In this document: positions 21,899-32,439 of the stretch, piece after piece
Layout: the number at the start of each line of letters is the position of its first letter
How positions within the stretch are numbered: the stretch's first letter is position 1
NCBI GenBank assembly: GCA_016271365.2
Contig: CM057451.1
Span: 363,899,501 to 363,963,500 of the forward strand
Direction of reading: 5' to 3'
Source: Neoceratodus forsteri
Lineage: Eukaryota; Chordata; Ceratodontiformes; Ceratodontidae
DNA: 64,000 nt
The notes under the pieces: generated by a model
What the model saw: the letters and a program-made list of their open reading frames with translations, nothing else
The model's database searches: none
What the model was told of the DNA's origin: nothing
Made by a program: the position numbers and the translations under genes

Positions 21899-22298
21899 AT
21901 ATCATAAATATATAGAGAGAGGGAGAGAGACACACAGCTCAGAGCAGCCCCGGTGAGACAGGCAGCCTTACCCAGCTTAGGAGGTTCCTCTGACGGCTTC
22001 CGGCACAGTGACCGGAGGTGCCGTGCCGCAAGTAGGTCGGCTTGCTGGCGCGTCGGCCGGTGTGGCAAGGGCAGCGAACCTGGCTTAGGAGGTTCCTCTG
22101 ACGACTTGCTGAAGAGCAGCAGAGTGGCCGAAGGTGCCATGCCGCAAGTAGGTCGGCGCGTGGGCCTGTGTGGCAAGGGCAGCAAACCCAGCTTAGGAGG
22201 TTCCTTGGATGGCTTGCTGGAGAGCGGCACAGTGGCCGGAGGTGCTGTGCCCCAAGTAGGTCAACTTGCCGGCATGTGGGCCCATGTGGCAAGGGCAT
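21293..22298 (-). repeat. Four tandem GC-rich monomers, interrupted by a microsatellite
   Basis: Four units of about 107-148 bases lie at 21293-21440, 21936-22082, 22083-22191 and 22192-22298. Each has CTTAGGAGGTTCCT, then AAGTAGGTCRRC, then ATGTGGCAAGGGCA or a close variant. Units 1 and 2 share a further 36-base lead-in starting GCTCAGAGCAGCCCC. Bases 21441-21736 between units 1 and 2 are purine-rich and unique. The array lies directly upstream of the LINE leader in antisense view, like the promoter monomers of some L1 families. A plain minisatellite is the alternative. Confidence 0.75.
21737..21935. repeat. Compound microsatellite (GATA, GTAT, TA, TG)
   Basis: Runs of ATAG/GATA, then GTATGTGTGT, then TA repeats (about 50 bases at 21853-21896) and a short AG-rich end. 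It interrupts the monomer array. Open frames across it are artefacts of the repeat. Confidence 0.95.
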
Positions 22299-22671
22299 AG
22301 AAAGATCAAGACAGTAGTAAGATAATGGTAAGAAAATGATGCTGCTGGAGATAGGCATTGTTAGAGGGCGGGGGTGAGGTGTACAGTATGATGGGAGGGG
22401 GAATGATGGACACTTATGAGGGTGTGTGGGAAGTAGAGTGGAGAGTGCAGGCATGATAGGGGAGGGGGTGGGGTAGGTAGCATGAGACCATAGGGGAAGG
22501 TGTAGAGGAGGGTTGAGAGGGCAGTGTAGTGGTAGTGGGAGCAGTATGAAGAGTAGGTGGGTGGGAGGAAAGGGAGGTAGTGAGAGGAGGGAGTGGAGAA
22601 GTGTTAAAGGGGGTGGGAAGGAGAAGAAAGGTGCCACGTAGGGAGAGGAGTGACTTATAGTCGGCGGTCAC

Positions 22672-24600
22672 AGCTACTAAGTGCAGAGAGATGTTTCCTA
22701 AGATTACACTTAAAAAGGTCAATCCTAGACTCTTCCCAAATACTAGTGGGGAGGTTTTTTAACGAGCAGGGTGCCCTGTATAAAAAAGCAACGCTGCTCC
22801 TGGGAGGCTGGGTAGAAAGGAACTTGATATGTGAGTTTAGACATGCCCCATGTTTGGTGGGGATTAGGTATTTCTGAGCGACAGTGGTAGACTGGCCAAG
22901 ACTGATTTTTTTTTTTTTTTTTTTTTTAGCCAGAAGGCAAGTCTGATAGGTGATTCAGCACTTCAAGTTTAACCAGTTGGTCTGTGTATACAGATCGCAG
23001 GTATGCATTAGCCTATGAGCTCCTGTAATCAACCTGCATGCCTTGTTGAGGGCTGTGTAAATCCTTTTGAGCGTGTTGTTCATGGCGGCTCCGTAAACAA
23101 CTAAGCTGTAGTCAGTGATATATTGAATTGAACTAGTTACGGCAGTCCAAAGCACATCTGGGATCATGCAGTGTATGTGCTTGTATAACAGTCCTGTCCT
23201 GGTATTAACTGCCCTTGCAACAAGGTCAGTTTGCGTAGCATAGGAGAGGGAGGCATCCAGCGTGATCCCAAGGCACTTGAAATTTGGAACTTGTTCAAGC
23301 AGTGAGCCTTCATTGTTCATTATGGTTAGTTTATGCAGTTTGTACCTGTTGAGCGGGCTAGACAAGAGCATGGTCTTGGTCTTCTTGTAATTCATTAGCA
23401 GCTTATGGTTTTTAAACCAGGCCTTGGTCGCAAATAAACTAACCTGGAGCTGTGTTTCAAGGGGGTGTGTGTCAGACTGGTATAAATGGCGGCATCATCT
23501 GCATATAGCAGCATATTATTGGAGCATGCCTTTGGGAGGTTATTGCGAAAGAGGCTTAAGAGTAATGGGCCCAAGATTGAGCCTTGGGGGACACTGGATA
23601 ACACTTGCCTGCTATCGGATAATATGCCACTTATTTTGACTCATTGAGACCTACTTCCAAGTTAACTACAAAACCACCTAACTGCGTTATTTGATAGGCC
23701 AGTCTCACGGAGGGTGTTTAAGAGGAGGGAGTGGTTGACCATGTGGAAAGCTTTTGTGAGGTCGATAAAAGTTGCCCCCACAAGCTGCCCTCGGTCAAGG
23801 GCATTATATATAAAGGAGGTATACTCAAGCAAGACAGTGGTGGTACAGCACCTTCTGGAATCCATGCTGTTGAGAACAATTGATTTGGTACTTCTATGAA
23901 CATACGAAATTTGCCAGAAGATAAAGGCCTAGAGGTCTATCAAGTCTGCTCGAATATGCAGCTAGCACCCCTTATTCTTCTGCTGCCCATCCCTCCTACC
24001 CACCCTTCCCCTCCATTGACCCTCCCCCTTGCCCTGTCCCAGCCCCTTTTTAAAGCAGTCCACTGTTCTACTAGATACCACTTCTGCCAGTAATGCATTC
24101 CACCCAGCTACCACCCTTTCTGTAAAAAAGTGTCTCCTCATCTCTTTCCTGAGCCTTCCTCCCTCCAGTCTCATATCATGGCCCCTGATGTCCGCCCCCT
24201 TACTTTAAATAGCCCCTCTGTACCTGTCTTGTTTATTTCTTTTATGTACTTAAAGGTTTCAATCATGTCTCTCCCCCACCTCGTCCTTCCTCTAGTTGAT
24301 CCGACACAATACGTTCAAGTGCCTTCGAGGGGGGGATTGAGATTGGGCGGTAATTAGTGTGCTGGGCACGGTCACCACTCTTGCGTACAGGAATAACCGC
24401 AGCTGCTTTCCACTGCTGGGTGGACTGGCTGAGGAATGGTGGCTTATTTAATAGCTTTGTGAGAGGTGTTAGGACTTCGATGGTTTGACTAACAAGCTTA
24501 AGGTCTAGTGAGTCACTACTAAATCTAGACTTTCCAAGCACCTTTAGCACGTACTTTTTAGCCTCCTTCCGGGAGGCTGTCTTAAAGTGGAAAGGGGGAT
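22672..24600 (-). pseudogene. L2-like LINE reverse transcriptase remnant, second copy
   Basis: From 5' to 3' on the minus strand: 'PVRKSGDRAQHTNYRPISIPP' and 'ALERIVSDQL' (24400-24290), then a CR1 insertion, then 'GATFIDLTKAFHMVNHSLL' (23800), 'SSVPQGSILGPLLLSLFRNNL' with active site YADD (23494-23505), and 'ACRLITGAHRLMHTCDLYTQ' (22985). The tail reads 'YRAPCSLKNLPTSIWEESRI' and stops at about 22672. An A-run of about 20 (T-run 22907-22927 on plus) interrupts the C-terminal part. Frame breaks occur at about 23395, 23610 and 23640. Confidence 0.86.
23890..24287 (-). mobile_element. CR1 3'-end fragment inside the L2-like LINE
   Basis: On the minus strand the piece starts at an '[11 protein letters not shown]'-like reading (24283-24240), continues to 'FFTERVVAGWNALLAEVVSS' (24110-24060), and ends in a CR1-like tail CGTATGTTCATAG (23890-23902). 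These are the CR1 C-terminus and 3' UTR. LINE coding sequence resumes on both sides ('SDQL' above, 'NQLFSTAWIPE' below), so the CR1 piece is an insertion into the LINE. Confidence 0.8.
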
Positions 24601-25626
24601 TGTGATGGCGTGGGATACAAAGACACAGCAACCAAAGGTAAAGTGCATAAAAAAAAAAAAAAAAACGCACAAGTGCATTTATCAATTTATTTTCAATAAC
24701 TGAAAATAACAGTTGATTAATTCAACACAATAATTCAGCCGCCTGCTTCCGTCAACAGAGGCTGCAGCTTTACTTCAGCCAAGATAGCCTAAGTGTAATC
24801 CCTTCTTACACTTCTCAATTCTGGTATGAAAACAGCACACTCCACAAGTAGGTTCTTCCCTGCTCACTGTCCGCACTAGACTGATTCGACTATCTGCATT
24901 CCCCTAGTGGTGAGCCCTATTTATACCCTAGGGATTACATCACACTTTTTGGGGGAATTCCTATTTGCTGTGACATTACATAATGGGGAGTTTCCATAGG
25001 CTGTGACATAACATGATGGGGAGTTTCCATATTTTCCCATGCTTTAACACGTAGGGGCTTTTAATTTGGCCCTTTTTTCCCCAAATAAGCTTATTTCTAC
25101 AAGCAGCCCAGTCACAATATCTCTGGGGCTGCAGAAACTCATTTTCATATTTCATTTATTATTTAATATGTGCTCCTGGGTCACATGTTGTGACTGGGAA
25201 CATTTCCAGACACCAAAGCTGCCTTTTGGAAATAAGAGCTGCAACATGCAGCCGTGGGTCCGGCACTCAATCGCGGGACCATTTAGTAATCAGGGGCACC
25301 AGTGGTTTTTCTAAACCTAAAGCGTGATATGCGCTTATTCCCATTTGCTCCCGCTTGGGAGTTTTTCCAAACAGCGAGACTTGCGCTAATAATTATCTGC
25401 GATTTGGGAGATCAAGGAGACGTGCTTTTAGTGCTTGATGTGCAAGTAGGGGGAGTTAATAAGAAAACAGGGGACAGAAAAGCAATGAGAACGTCAGCTT
25501 GGCCAAAATGACATGAAAAAAGGAAAGAAAAGAAGGAAAACAAGACAGAAGAGAGTGAGAGAAAAGGGGGGAACTGGCACATTGTTTTATGATTTACAGG
25601 GTAAATAACAGGAGCTCCCTGTTACA
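24601..25626 (-). repeat. Gypsy 3' LTR
   Basis: The stretch runs from TGTGATGGCGTGGG to AGCTCCCTGTTACA, 1026 bases. It differs from its partner by scattered substitutions and by an A-run expanded to about 18 (24646-24665) where the partner has four A. A TATA-like TATAAATA in element sense lies at 24918-24925 and may be the promoter. Confidence 0.94.
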
Positions 25627-25645
25627 CACCTCCCCCAACAAGAGG
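25627..25645 (-). other. Gypsy polypurine tract
   Basis: Directly upstream of the 3' LTR, in element sense, is TTGTTGGGGGAGGTG. It is a purine run in the position where plus-strand DNA synthesis is primed. Confidence 0.75.
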
Positions 25646-25929
25646 CAACAGTATTACTGTTGTAAGACACCGTCCTGAAACCCTAGGAGGGTTGGAACTT
25701 CCGCCCACCCCCTCTCAGAAGCTCCGCCTCAGGGACCCACTAAACATTTTCTAAACGGTATCAATATCTAGATACCTTAATATCTCCAATATCGTTCTAT
25801 TCCCTGAAGCATGTTAACATAAGTAATACCTGTATAACTTTAAATACACAAACATTTCAACAGTTCCTCAGCAATCCATGACATCATACATCATAATCAC
25901 ATTTCTTCACGTTACATCAGCATGAGCCC

Positions 25930-27090
25930 CATAGTGGGACAAGAAAACAGCATTTTGGTGTTTTGATCCTGCCCTATGTTCAACCGTAAAGCGGTAAGGT
26001 TGCAGTGCCAGGTACTACCTCATGATCCTGCCATTCTTGTCCTTCATTTGTTGCAGCCAACACAAAGGGTTGTGGTCAATGAGTACCTGAAATTCAGTTC
26101 CCCATAGATAGTATTTTAAGGCCTCTGTGGCCCAGTTCAGTGCTAGACACACTTTTTCTACAGTCGAATACATTCTGTCCCTTTTATGTAGCTTTCGACT
26201 AATAATAATAATAAAAATGACAGGATGTTCCATACCCTTTTCTTTTGGGAGAGGATTGCTCCAATGCCTGTATCAGAGGCATCGATGTGCACTTCAAAAG
26301 GGACTGAAAAGTCTGGGCTAAGCAATACAGGTGAGGAACATGACGTAGCTTTCATGTTATGGAATGCTTTGTCACATTCCTGGGACCATTGGACTTTGTT
26401 AGGACATTTGTTTTTAGTCAGGTCCGTCAGTGGCATTGCTATAGTGGCAAAGTTTGGTATAAATCGGCAGTAGTAACTGGCCAGACCCAAAAAGGAACGT
26501 ACATGTTTCTTTGTCAGGGGAATGGGACTGTCAGCTATGGCCTTGACTTTGCTTACTTCGGGTTTAACTGTACCTTTCCCAATTACAAATCCTAATTACT
26601 TGATTTCTGTTCTAGCAGTGGCACACTTTGAGGGGTCGATAGTCAGGCCAGAGCCTTGAATGGACGATACGACAGCAGTAAGGTGTAAAAGATGCGCGTG
26701 CCAGTCAGGGCTAAATACAACAACATCGTCCAGGTATGCGGCACTATACTGGATATGGGCACGCAGTACCTGGTCCATACACCTTTGGAATGTAACGGGG
26801 GTGCCATGAAGGCCAAAAGGCATGGTCGTAAACTGGTAAAGGCCTAGGGGGTGCTAAAAGCAGTCCATTCCTGTGCATGTAAAGCTAGAGGGATTTGCCA
26901 GTAACCTTTCATCAGGTCAAGTGTGCTAATATACCTGGCATTCCCAAGTCTGTCTAGCAAATCATCTGTGAGTGGCATAGGGTATCTGTCAAGTGCAGAA
27001 ATGGCACTGATCTTTCTAAAGTCTAGACATAGCCGGATACCCCCTTCCTTTTTGGCACTACCACCACTGGCGAGGACCAGTGGCGGTGGT
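25930..27090 (-). pseudogene. Gypsy pol remnant: reverse transcriptase and RNase H
   Basis: RT (27080-26600) shows 'GGIRLCLDFRKI', 'YPMPLTDDLLDRL', 'YISTLDLMKGYWQIPL', 'MPFGLHGTPVTFQRCMDQVL' and the active site YLDD (26725-26736). RNase H follows (26490-25930) with 'GLASYYCRFIPNFA', 'EVHIDASDTGIGAILSQ', 'YSTVEKVCLALNWATEALK' and 'DHNPLCWLQQM'. There are frame breaks at about 26830, 26590 and 26230. Integrase is absent: the RNase H end (about 25930) is followed by noncoding sequence and the polypurine tract. Confidence 0.92.
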
Positions 27091-27108
27091 GCCCACTTCT
27101 GACACCAG
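27091..27108 (-). other. Gypsy primer binding site, tRNA-Leu type
   Basis: Directly inside the 5' LTR, in element sense, is TGGTGTCAGAAGTGGG. It begins with TGG and is complementary over 16 bases to the 3' end of tRNA-Leu(CAA) as I know it (ending CCCACTTCTGACA plus CCA). Such a tRNA primes minus-strand DNA synthesis. Confidence 0.78.
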
Positions 27109-28153
27109 TGTGATGGTGCGGGATACAAAGACACAGCAACCAAAGGTAAAGTGCATAAAACGCACAAGTGCATTAATCAATTTATTGTCAATAAATAAAA
27201 AATAACAATAATACAGAAATAAAAATAATAGTTGATTAATTCAACACAATAATTCAGACCTCTGCTTCCGTCAACAAAGGCTACAGCTTTACTTCAGCCA
27301 AGATAGCCTAAGTGTAATCCCTTCTTACACTTCTCAGTTCTGGTGTGAAAACGGCACACTCCACAAGTAGGTCCTTCCCTGCTCACTTCCGCACTAGACT
27401 GACTCGACTATCTACATTCCCCTAGTGGTGAGCCATATTTATTAGCCTAGGGATTACATCACACTTTTTGGGGGAATTCCCATTTGCTGTGCCATTACAT
27501 AATGGGGAGTTTCCATATGCCATGACATAACAAAATTGTGAGTTTCCGTATTTTCCCATGCTTTAACAAGTAGGGGCTTTTTATTTGGCCCTTTTTTCCC
27601 AAACAAACTTTATTTCTACAAGCGGCCCCAGTGGTAACATCTCTGGTGCTGCAGAAACTCATTAAGTATTTCATTTATTATTTGCTGCATTACTCCCTGA
27701 GTCACATATTTGTGATTTGGGAACATTTCCAGACACCAGAACTGCCTTCTGGAAATAAGAGCTGCAACATGCAGCTGTGGGTCTGGCACTGGATCGTACT
27801 CAGAAGTGGGACCATTTAGTAATCAGGGGCACCAGTGTTTTTTCTAAACCTAAAACATAATATGTGCTTATTCCCATTTGCTGCCACTCAGGAGTTTTAC
27901 AAACAGCGCAACTTGCGCTAATAATTATCTGCAAATCGGGAGATCAAGGAGAAGTGCTTTTAGTGCTTAATGTGCAAGCAGGGGGAGTTTATAAGAAAAC
28001 AGGGGACAGAAAAGCGGTGAGAACATCGGGTTGGCCACCCTGACATGAAAAAGAGGAAAGAAAACAAGAAGACAGAATAGAGTGAGAGAAAAGGGGGGAA
28101 CTGGCAAACTGTTTTATGATTTACAGGCTAAATAACAGGAGCTCCCTGTTACA
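27109..28153 (-). repeat. Gypsy 5' LTR
   Basis: The stretch runs from TGTGATGGTGCGGG to AGCTCCCTGTTACA on the plus strand. It matches the LTR at 24601-25626 nearly throughout, with small indels. It counts as the 5' LTR because pol is on the minus strand. It is 1045 bases long. Confidence 0.94.
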
Positions 28154-28159
28154 GGGATG

Positions 28160-29427
28160 ACCTAGAGGGGTGTCACAACTCCTGGTCTCAGTTGAGTTGT
28201 CTGGTACTTTGAAAAAGTCAGGGTGGAGTATAAGCACTCAGGTCAGTGAAGGCCAAGTTGAAAGTGTTGGCAACGAGCTTGGGGTCCTAGGTGACTACCC
28301 CATTTATCTCCAGCATGGAGGGGAGTGACTTATTGGAATTGCCCGTGATGTCTTTGATGTTACTCCAGAATTGCCTGCTATCCCTCCAGGAAATTGTGAT
28401 CTCCTCTTTGAAGTGGTTGATTTTCTCTAGGCGGACCTCCCTGGTACAGGCATTCCTAGCAGCTCTGTATTGCTGCAGGTCAGCTTGCTTTCCAGTGGCC
28501 CGAGTACAATGCCAGAGGTTCTCTGTTGGCCATGAGATTTAGGAAGGTTGGGGTAATCCAAGAATTGACTAAGCCCTTCAACTTCCACTTTTTTACAGGG
28601 GCATAGTTATCACAGATTGCATTGAATTTAGCAATGAAATACTCTAGGGCTTGGTCTACATTTTGAGCAGCATTGATAGGGGTCCAGTCTGTAACAGGGA
28701 GGTCTTGAGATGTTTGAGCTGCCCAGGCTGTAGGACATGATGTGTTACCGTTTTTTCAGGTAGTTTAGGAGCTTTGTTCGACCAGATGCAAAGGACCTGG
28801 GAATGGTCTCTAATCGGGTCAGGGAGGACTGTTGTGCCTGTGATTCTTTTAGGGCAGTTGGTAACTATCCAATCTATCAGAGTACTAGAGCCAGTCCAGT
28901 AGTTAACCCTTGTGGGGGAAACAACCATTTGCACAGCATTCATAGAGAAGATGGCGTCCTTGAAGGGGTCAGCTTCAGGGGCCAGCCAATTCACATTAAA
29001 ATCCTCTAGAAGCACTACTTCAGTATTTTTGTAGATTGGTCAGATATTCAGTAACCACACTGATGCCACTAGCCTGGTTTCAAGGGGACGTAGACAGAGA
29101 CTACAGTGAGAGTCTTACTATTGGTCCCTAGGAGTAGTCGTATGGTCAAGGTCTGGATGGTTCTCCCACTGTCCAGTAGGGGGAAGGCATGCTCCTGTAG
29201 AACATTCCTGAGGTAGATAGCACATCCCTCACCCCTTTTGCCCAACCAGTCATGCTTAAAAAGGGTGTTTCCATCCAGGGAAATGGCAAAGTTCGGGATC
29301 TTGGGGGTAAGCCAGGTCTCCACCACCGATAGCACATCCGGTCTGTGCTGGGTGACCCAGTCTTGGAAAGCATGATATTTGACCAGGAGGCTGCAAATAT
29401 TGATTGATTCTAGCTTTAGCATCAGTC
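28160..29427 (-). pseudogene. L2-like LINE endonuclease remnant, second copy
   Basis: The open part 29422-29069 has 'SINICSLLVKYHAFQDWVTQ', 'VLSVVETWL', 'KRGEGCAIYLRN' and 'KTLTVVSVYVP'. The next frame (29015-28656) has 'LLEDFNVNWLAP' (GDFN has become EDFN) and 'IRDHSQVLCIW', the SDH-type block with RDH. The rest to 28160 is the EN-RT linker. The Gypsy element then separates it from the RT. The 2A-like leader of the related copy is missing here through truncation. Confidence 0.84.
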
Positions 29428-29430
29428 AGT

Positions 29431-29570
29431 TCAAACTCTGCTGTGTGATCATGCTCACTCCTGTACTCTGTCAGATTTATTTCTCCTCCTGAAGAAAGCA
29501 GTTGTCCCAAAATCATCTTCTTACTTTTGGCCAGTTTACAGTTTAGTATTTTATTATTTTAAAGTGTTTA
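29431..29570 (+). repeat. DIRS-B left terminal repeat, truncated
   Basis: TTCAAACTCTGCTGTGTGAT, then GTCAGATTTATTTCT, match the reverse complement of the right repeat at 44640-44715. About 120 outer bases expected from the right end and from the relic at 16972 are missing here. The break coincides with the truncated 5' end of a LINE. Confidence 0.72.
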
Positions 29571-30635
29571 AAAGTATTAGTTAACTTTGTGATACTCTGC
29601 GTTAGTTATAGTGTTATGTATTTTTTTGTGTAGCTTTTTTTCTCTGGTTCCTCTTTGGTTTTCTGGAACCAGAGAATGTTGTTTTTGGCACAGTTCCCCT
29701 TTCAGGGAATCACCATTTTTTGCTTTTAAAACAGAATAAAAATTACTTTTACTTAAACCACTCGTTTTTTGGGAACTGAGAAGAGAATTGGGTAAGCATA
29801 CGAAGAAACCTCTTTTGAGATATATTTAACTTGCTATTCTAATTTTTGAGTAACCGAACCACAAATGTCTTCTAGGGCCATCAGTGTTTGGCATTACTGA
29901 CAGACCTAAAAACAATACTGGACCTACAGGTTTTAAAAACCTGTAAAGTGTGTTTTCAACTCCTGGCAAAGGCATACTGCCGTGAGTTGAGTTTCAAGTA
30001 CCTGGGTTCCAACCATGATTTTGCCAGCTGTAAGCTTTGTATTAAGTTTTGCCGTAAAACCCAAAAGAAAAGGGATAAAAAAAAAAACAAAACTGCAGGA
30101 TATTTCGGTTTCTCAGTCAGGTGGAGGAGGGTTCAGATGCTTAAATTAAGCAACAGTCCTTGTCATAGGGGACAGAAAAGAAAGATAAAAGCTGCAAAAG
30201 ATGGTTTAGAACTCAGGCTTGCAAAAGGGGGGAACCCTGAATCCGGTAAAAATAAGAGCCTCAGAGCAGACACAGGGAGACAGTGCCTGCCAAGAAAAAA
30301 ACAAAACCTTGACGCTGTTCCTCCTCCTGAAGAAGGAAAGGGGCTGCCATTAGACACAAATAAAGTGCCCTCACTGGAGAATATTACAAAGGCATGGCAA
30401 GTCCTCCAGGCATTGTAGGCTGTGGGGAATGTCATGAATATGCCTTACACCCCCTCCCCCAAGGCTCCAGGTCCATTTCTATTGCCTGTGAAGGAGAAGG
30501 CTAAAACTTACTACAAAGATGAGAAGGAAGGAGAACCCATAGAACCAGATGATTCTAAGCAAGAATCTGGCTGCCTTTCTAGGCCATCAGATGAGTATTC
30601 CTCTCACTATTCCTATGTAAGGGCACATGATTTGA

Positions 30636-31436
30636 TACCTTTTAATGGACCAACATAGATGTAACAACAAGAACAAAGTGCTCTAGCTTTCGGACCAACC
30701 AGTCCTTCGTCAGAAGATTAGACTTCTGACAAAAGACTGGTTAGTCCAAGCTCAGCACTAGAAAGCTATAAATTTGAGGCAGATAAGGACCGCTGGCCCA
30801 CCCAGTCTGCCCATTTCTCACCTGATGGATAAGTTGCAGATCCTAGTTAACCAGCAGCCTACTTCTTCCTACCCCACCCCTAGAATTGCCTTATGACTGT
30901 CCCATGCATGCTTGAATTCCACCACTGTTTTGACTCCACAACCTCCTCTGGAAGGCTGTTCCATACATCCACAACCCTCTCTGTGAAAAATACTTCCTTA
31001 AATTACTCTGGCTGCCCCCTTCTGTGTCTTCAAATTGTGCCTCCTTGTTCTTGCACTCTTTTTTAAAGCTGCTACCCTCTTGGACTTTGTTGATTCCCTT
31101 GAGGTACTTGAAAGTTTCTATCATGTCCCCCTCTCCCTCCTTTCCTCGAGGCTATACATATTAAGCTCCTTAAGTCTCTCTTCATATGTCTTCTGGTGCA
31201 GACCCTGCACCATTTTAGTTGCCCTCCTCTGGACAGCTTCCATCCTGTCTATGTCTTTGCGGAGATTGGGTCTCCAGAACTGCACGCAGTACTCCAGATG
31301 TGGTCTCACCAGTTGTCTGTACAGAGGGATAATAACTTCTTGTTTTCTACTGGTGATGCCTCTCCCTATGCATCCCAGTATCCCCCCAGCCCTCTTTGTT
31401 GTTGTTGTTGTTACCTTTTAATGGACCAACATAGAT
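30636..31436 (-). mobile_element. Composite insertion in DIRS-B: CR1 3' end flanked by a repeated 27-base block
   Basis: The block ACCTTTTAATGGACCAACAT (extending to AGATGTA) occurs at 30637-30663 and again at 31411-31437. Between the copies are a 25-base-arm hairpin (30692-30747) and a minus-strand CR1 3' fragment (about 30770-31397). The CR1 part has '[20 protein letters not shown]' and '[17 protein letters not shown]'-like readings (31309-31121), plus the usual CR1 3' UTR wording. A short GTT microsatellite (31398-31411) borders it. The repeated block could be a terminal repeat of a Penelope-like element or a target duplication. Confidence 0.72.
30688..30747 (-). other. Hairpin with hammerhead-like core
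   Basis: Arms 30692-30716 and 30723-30747 are inverted repeats with 22 of 25 matches and a 6-base loop. On the minus strand the left arm reads CTGACGA, a GGAC/GTCC stem with a 6-base loop, then GAAAGC. This follows the CUGANGA-stem-GAAA core of hammerhead ribozymes, which are known from Penelope-like elements. The residue pair expected at the cleavage site after the short stem III reads AC rather than UH, so activity is doubtful. Confidence 0.5.
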
Positions 31437-31437
31437 G

Positions 31438-31560
31438 TATCAAATCATTTGCTTCTGGATCTGTTCTTGCAAGGACCAATACGGCAACTACTAAGTCTAG
31501 ATTTCATATTCCTGTGTAAGGCATATGGTAAATACCCTCAGCACCTCTTCATAGGAGACT
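31438..31560 (+). other. Short unassigned stretch before DIRS-B ORF1 resumes
   Basis: This stretch begins TATCAAATC, the reverse complement of GATTTGATA at 30629-30637 just outside the first repeated block. That may mark the outer boundary of the composite insertion. DIRS-B coding similarity is clear again from about 31560. No other identity was recognised. Confidence 0.4.
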
Positions 31561-32439
31561 GAGGAGGATGAGGATGAGGTAGAATTCATGAATAGAATGG
31601 GCTTACCTCACACAAAGCAGCTGAAGCTGCCCATCCATAAATCCCTCAGGAAAGCCAGTTGTAGAATCATGTTGGCTTGCACCTCAGCTGCTGTCATAGA
31701 TAAAAAAAAAAAAAAAAATTGAGAAAAAATATCAGGTGGACAAACAGTGCCCTGAGTACTTCTGTTCTCACACCGATTATGAGGGAGTGGTCCAGACTGC
31801 CGCCTATAACAAGGTCAGAGTGCCCCTTTCCTCCCAGCTTCCTGAGGAAGATTCCAGGAAACTGGATAGCAAGGGCATATAAGTTTATAAGTCCGCTTCC
31901 CTGCTCCTAAGGTAGGCAGCTTACCTGGCCTATGCAGCACAGTACCAGAAAGCCCAGTGGAGTTCCATGCTAGCACTGAGCGAAAAGGTTACTGGAGACT
32001 TGGCACAGGATAAGGCTGACACTGCAAGATCAGTCACAGATGCCACAAAGTACCAGTTCATATGGCAGTGGACACACCAGTCATGGCCCATGCAGTGTCC
32101 TTAAGGAGGTTTGCCTGGCTTAGAACTACGAGTCTGTCCCAGGACACTCAAACAAAGGTTATGGATCTCCCCTGCAAGAGAACTTCTCTCTTTGGTGACA
32201 AGATAGAGGCGTTACATGAAAAAGGTGAATGAATACAAAACCACCTACAAGACCAACGCTGAGACAGAAGAGGCCACCGCTTCCTACAGGCCTTATGGAA
32301 GGGGAGGTGTTGGTTGGGGATACTTCCCTGTGCTTATATCTCCTGTGACTACCCTCCATAGAGGGGCTATTACAGAGACTGGTAGAAGGGGCACCAGATA
32401 TGCAGCTGCAGTGCCAGCAAGGCAAAATCTCTGACTGCA

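Larger units (their letters stand above)
17318..22300 (-). mobile_element. L2-like LINE with long RT frame and probable repeat-monomer 5' UTR
   Basis: From the 3' end, the minus strand has a 3' UTR ending in AAATAAATAAATT (about 17318), the ORF 3' end (17660-17790), a 520-codon RT frame (19346-17784), endonuclease pieces (20300-19400) and an N-terminus with a 2A-like motif. Upstream is a pyrimidine-rich leader (20620-21290) followed by tandem monomers (21293-22298). I include the leader and monomers because of position and orientation. A second copy of this LINE type lies immediately upstream in the same orientation. Confidence 0.8.
24601..28153 (-). mobile_element. Ty3/Gypsy LTR retrotransposon, internally deleted, with both LTRs
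   Basis: Two LTRs of about 1.03 kb flank 1.5 kb of pol. The ends are TG and CA, and a perfect 5-base target duplication GGGAT lies at 24596-24600 and 28154-28158. On the minus strand the order is 5' LTR, primer site, RT, RNase H, polypurine tract, 3' LTR. Gag, protease and integrase are missing: RT sequence begins directly after the primer site. It is inserted in the L2-like LINE. A copy like this cannot move without help. Confidence 0.94.
22300..29430 (-). mobile_element. L2-like LINE, second copy, split by CR1 and Gypsy insertions
   Basis: Minus-strand LINE of the same type as 17318-20620. The ORF ends at about 22672, with a pyrimidine-rich 3' UTR below it (22670-22300). RT parts lie at 22955-23865 and 24288-24600, and EN parts at 28160-29427. 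Inserted pieces are a CR1 3' end (23890-24287) and a Gypsy element (24601-28153). The 5' side is truncated at the first endonuclease strand, where it meets a truncated DIRS-B end. Without insertions it is about 3.2 kb. Confidence 0.85.

Noticed and set aside
21619..22637. Minus-strand open frames of 203 and 232 codons across the monomers and microsatellite
   Set aside because: The translations are monomer and dinucleotide artefacts (repeated Pro/Leu/Ser and Tyr/Ile/His runs) with no domain. Two frames are open at once, as repeats of suitable length allow.
22905..22930. T-run as the poly-A tail and 3' end of a LINE
   Set aside because: LINE coding sequence continues on both sides of the run, so it is an internal homopolymer expansion.
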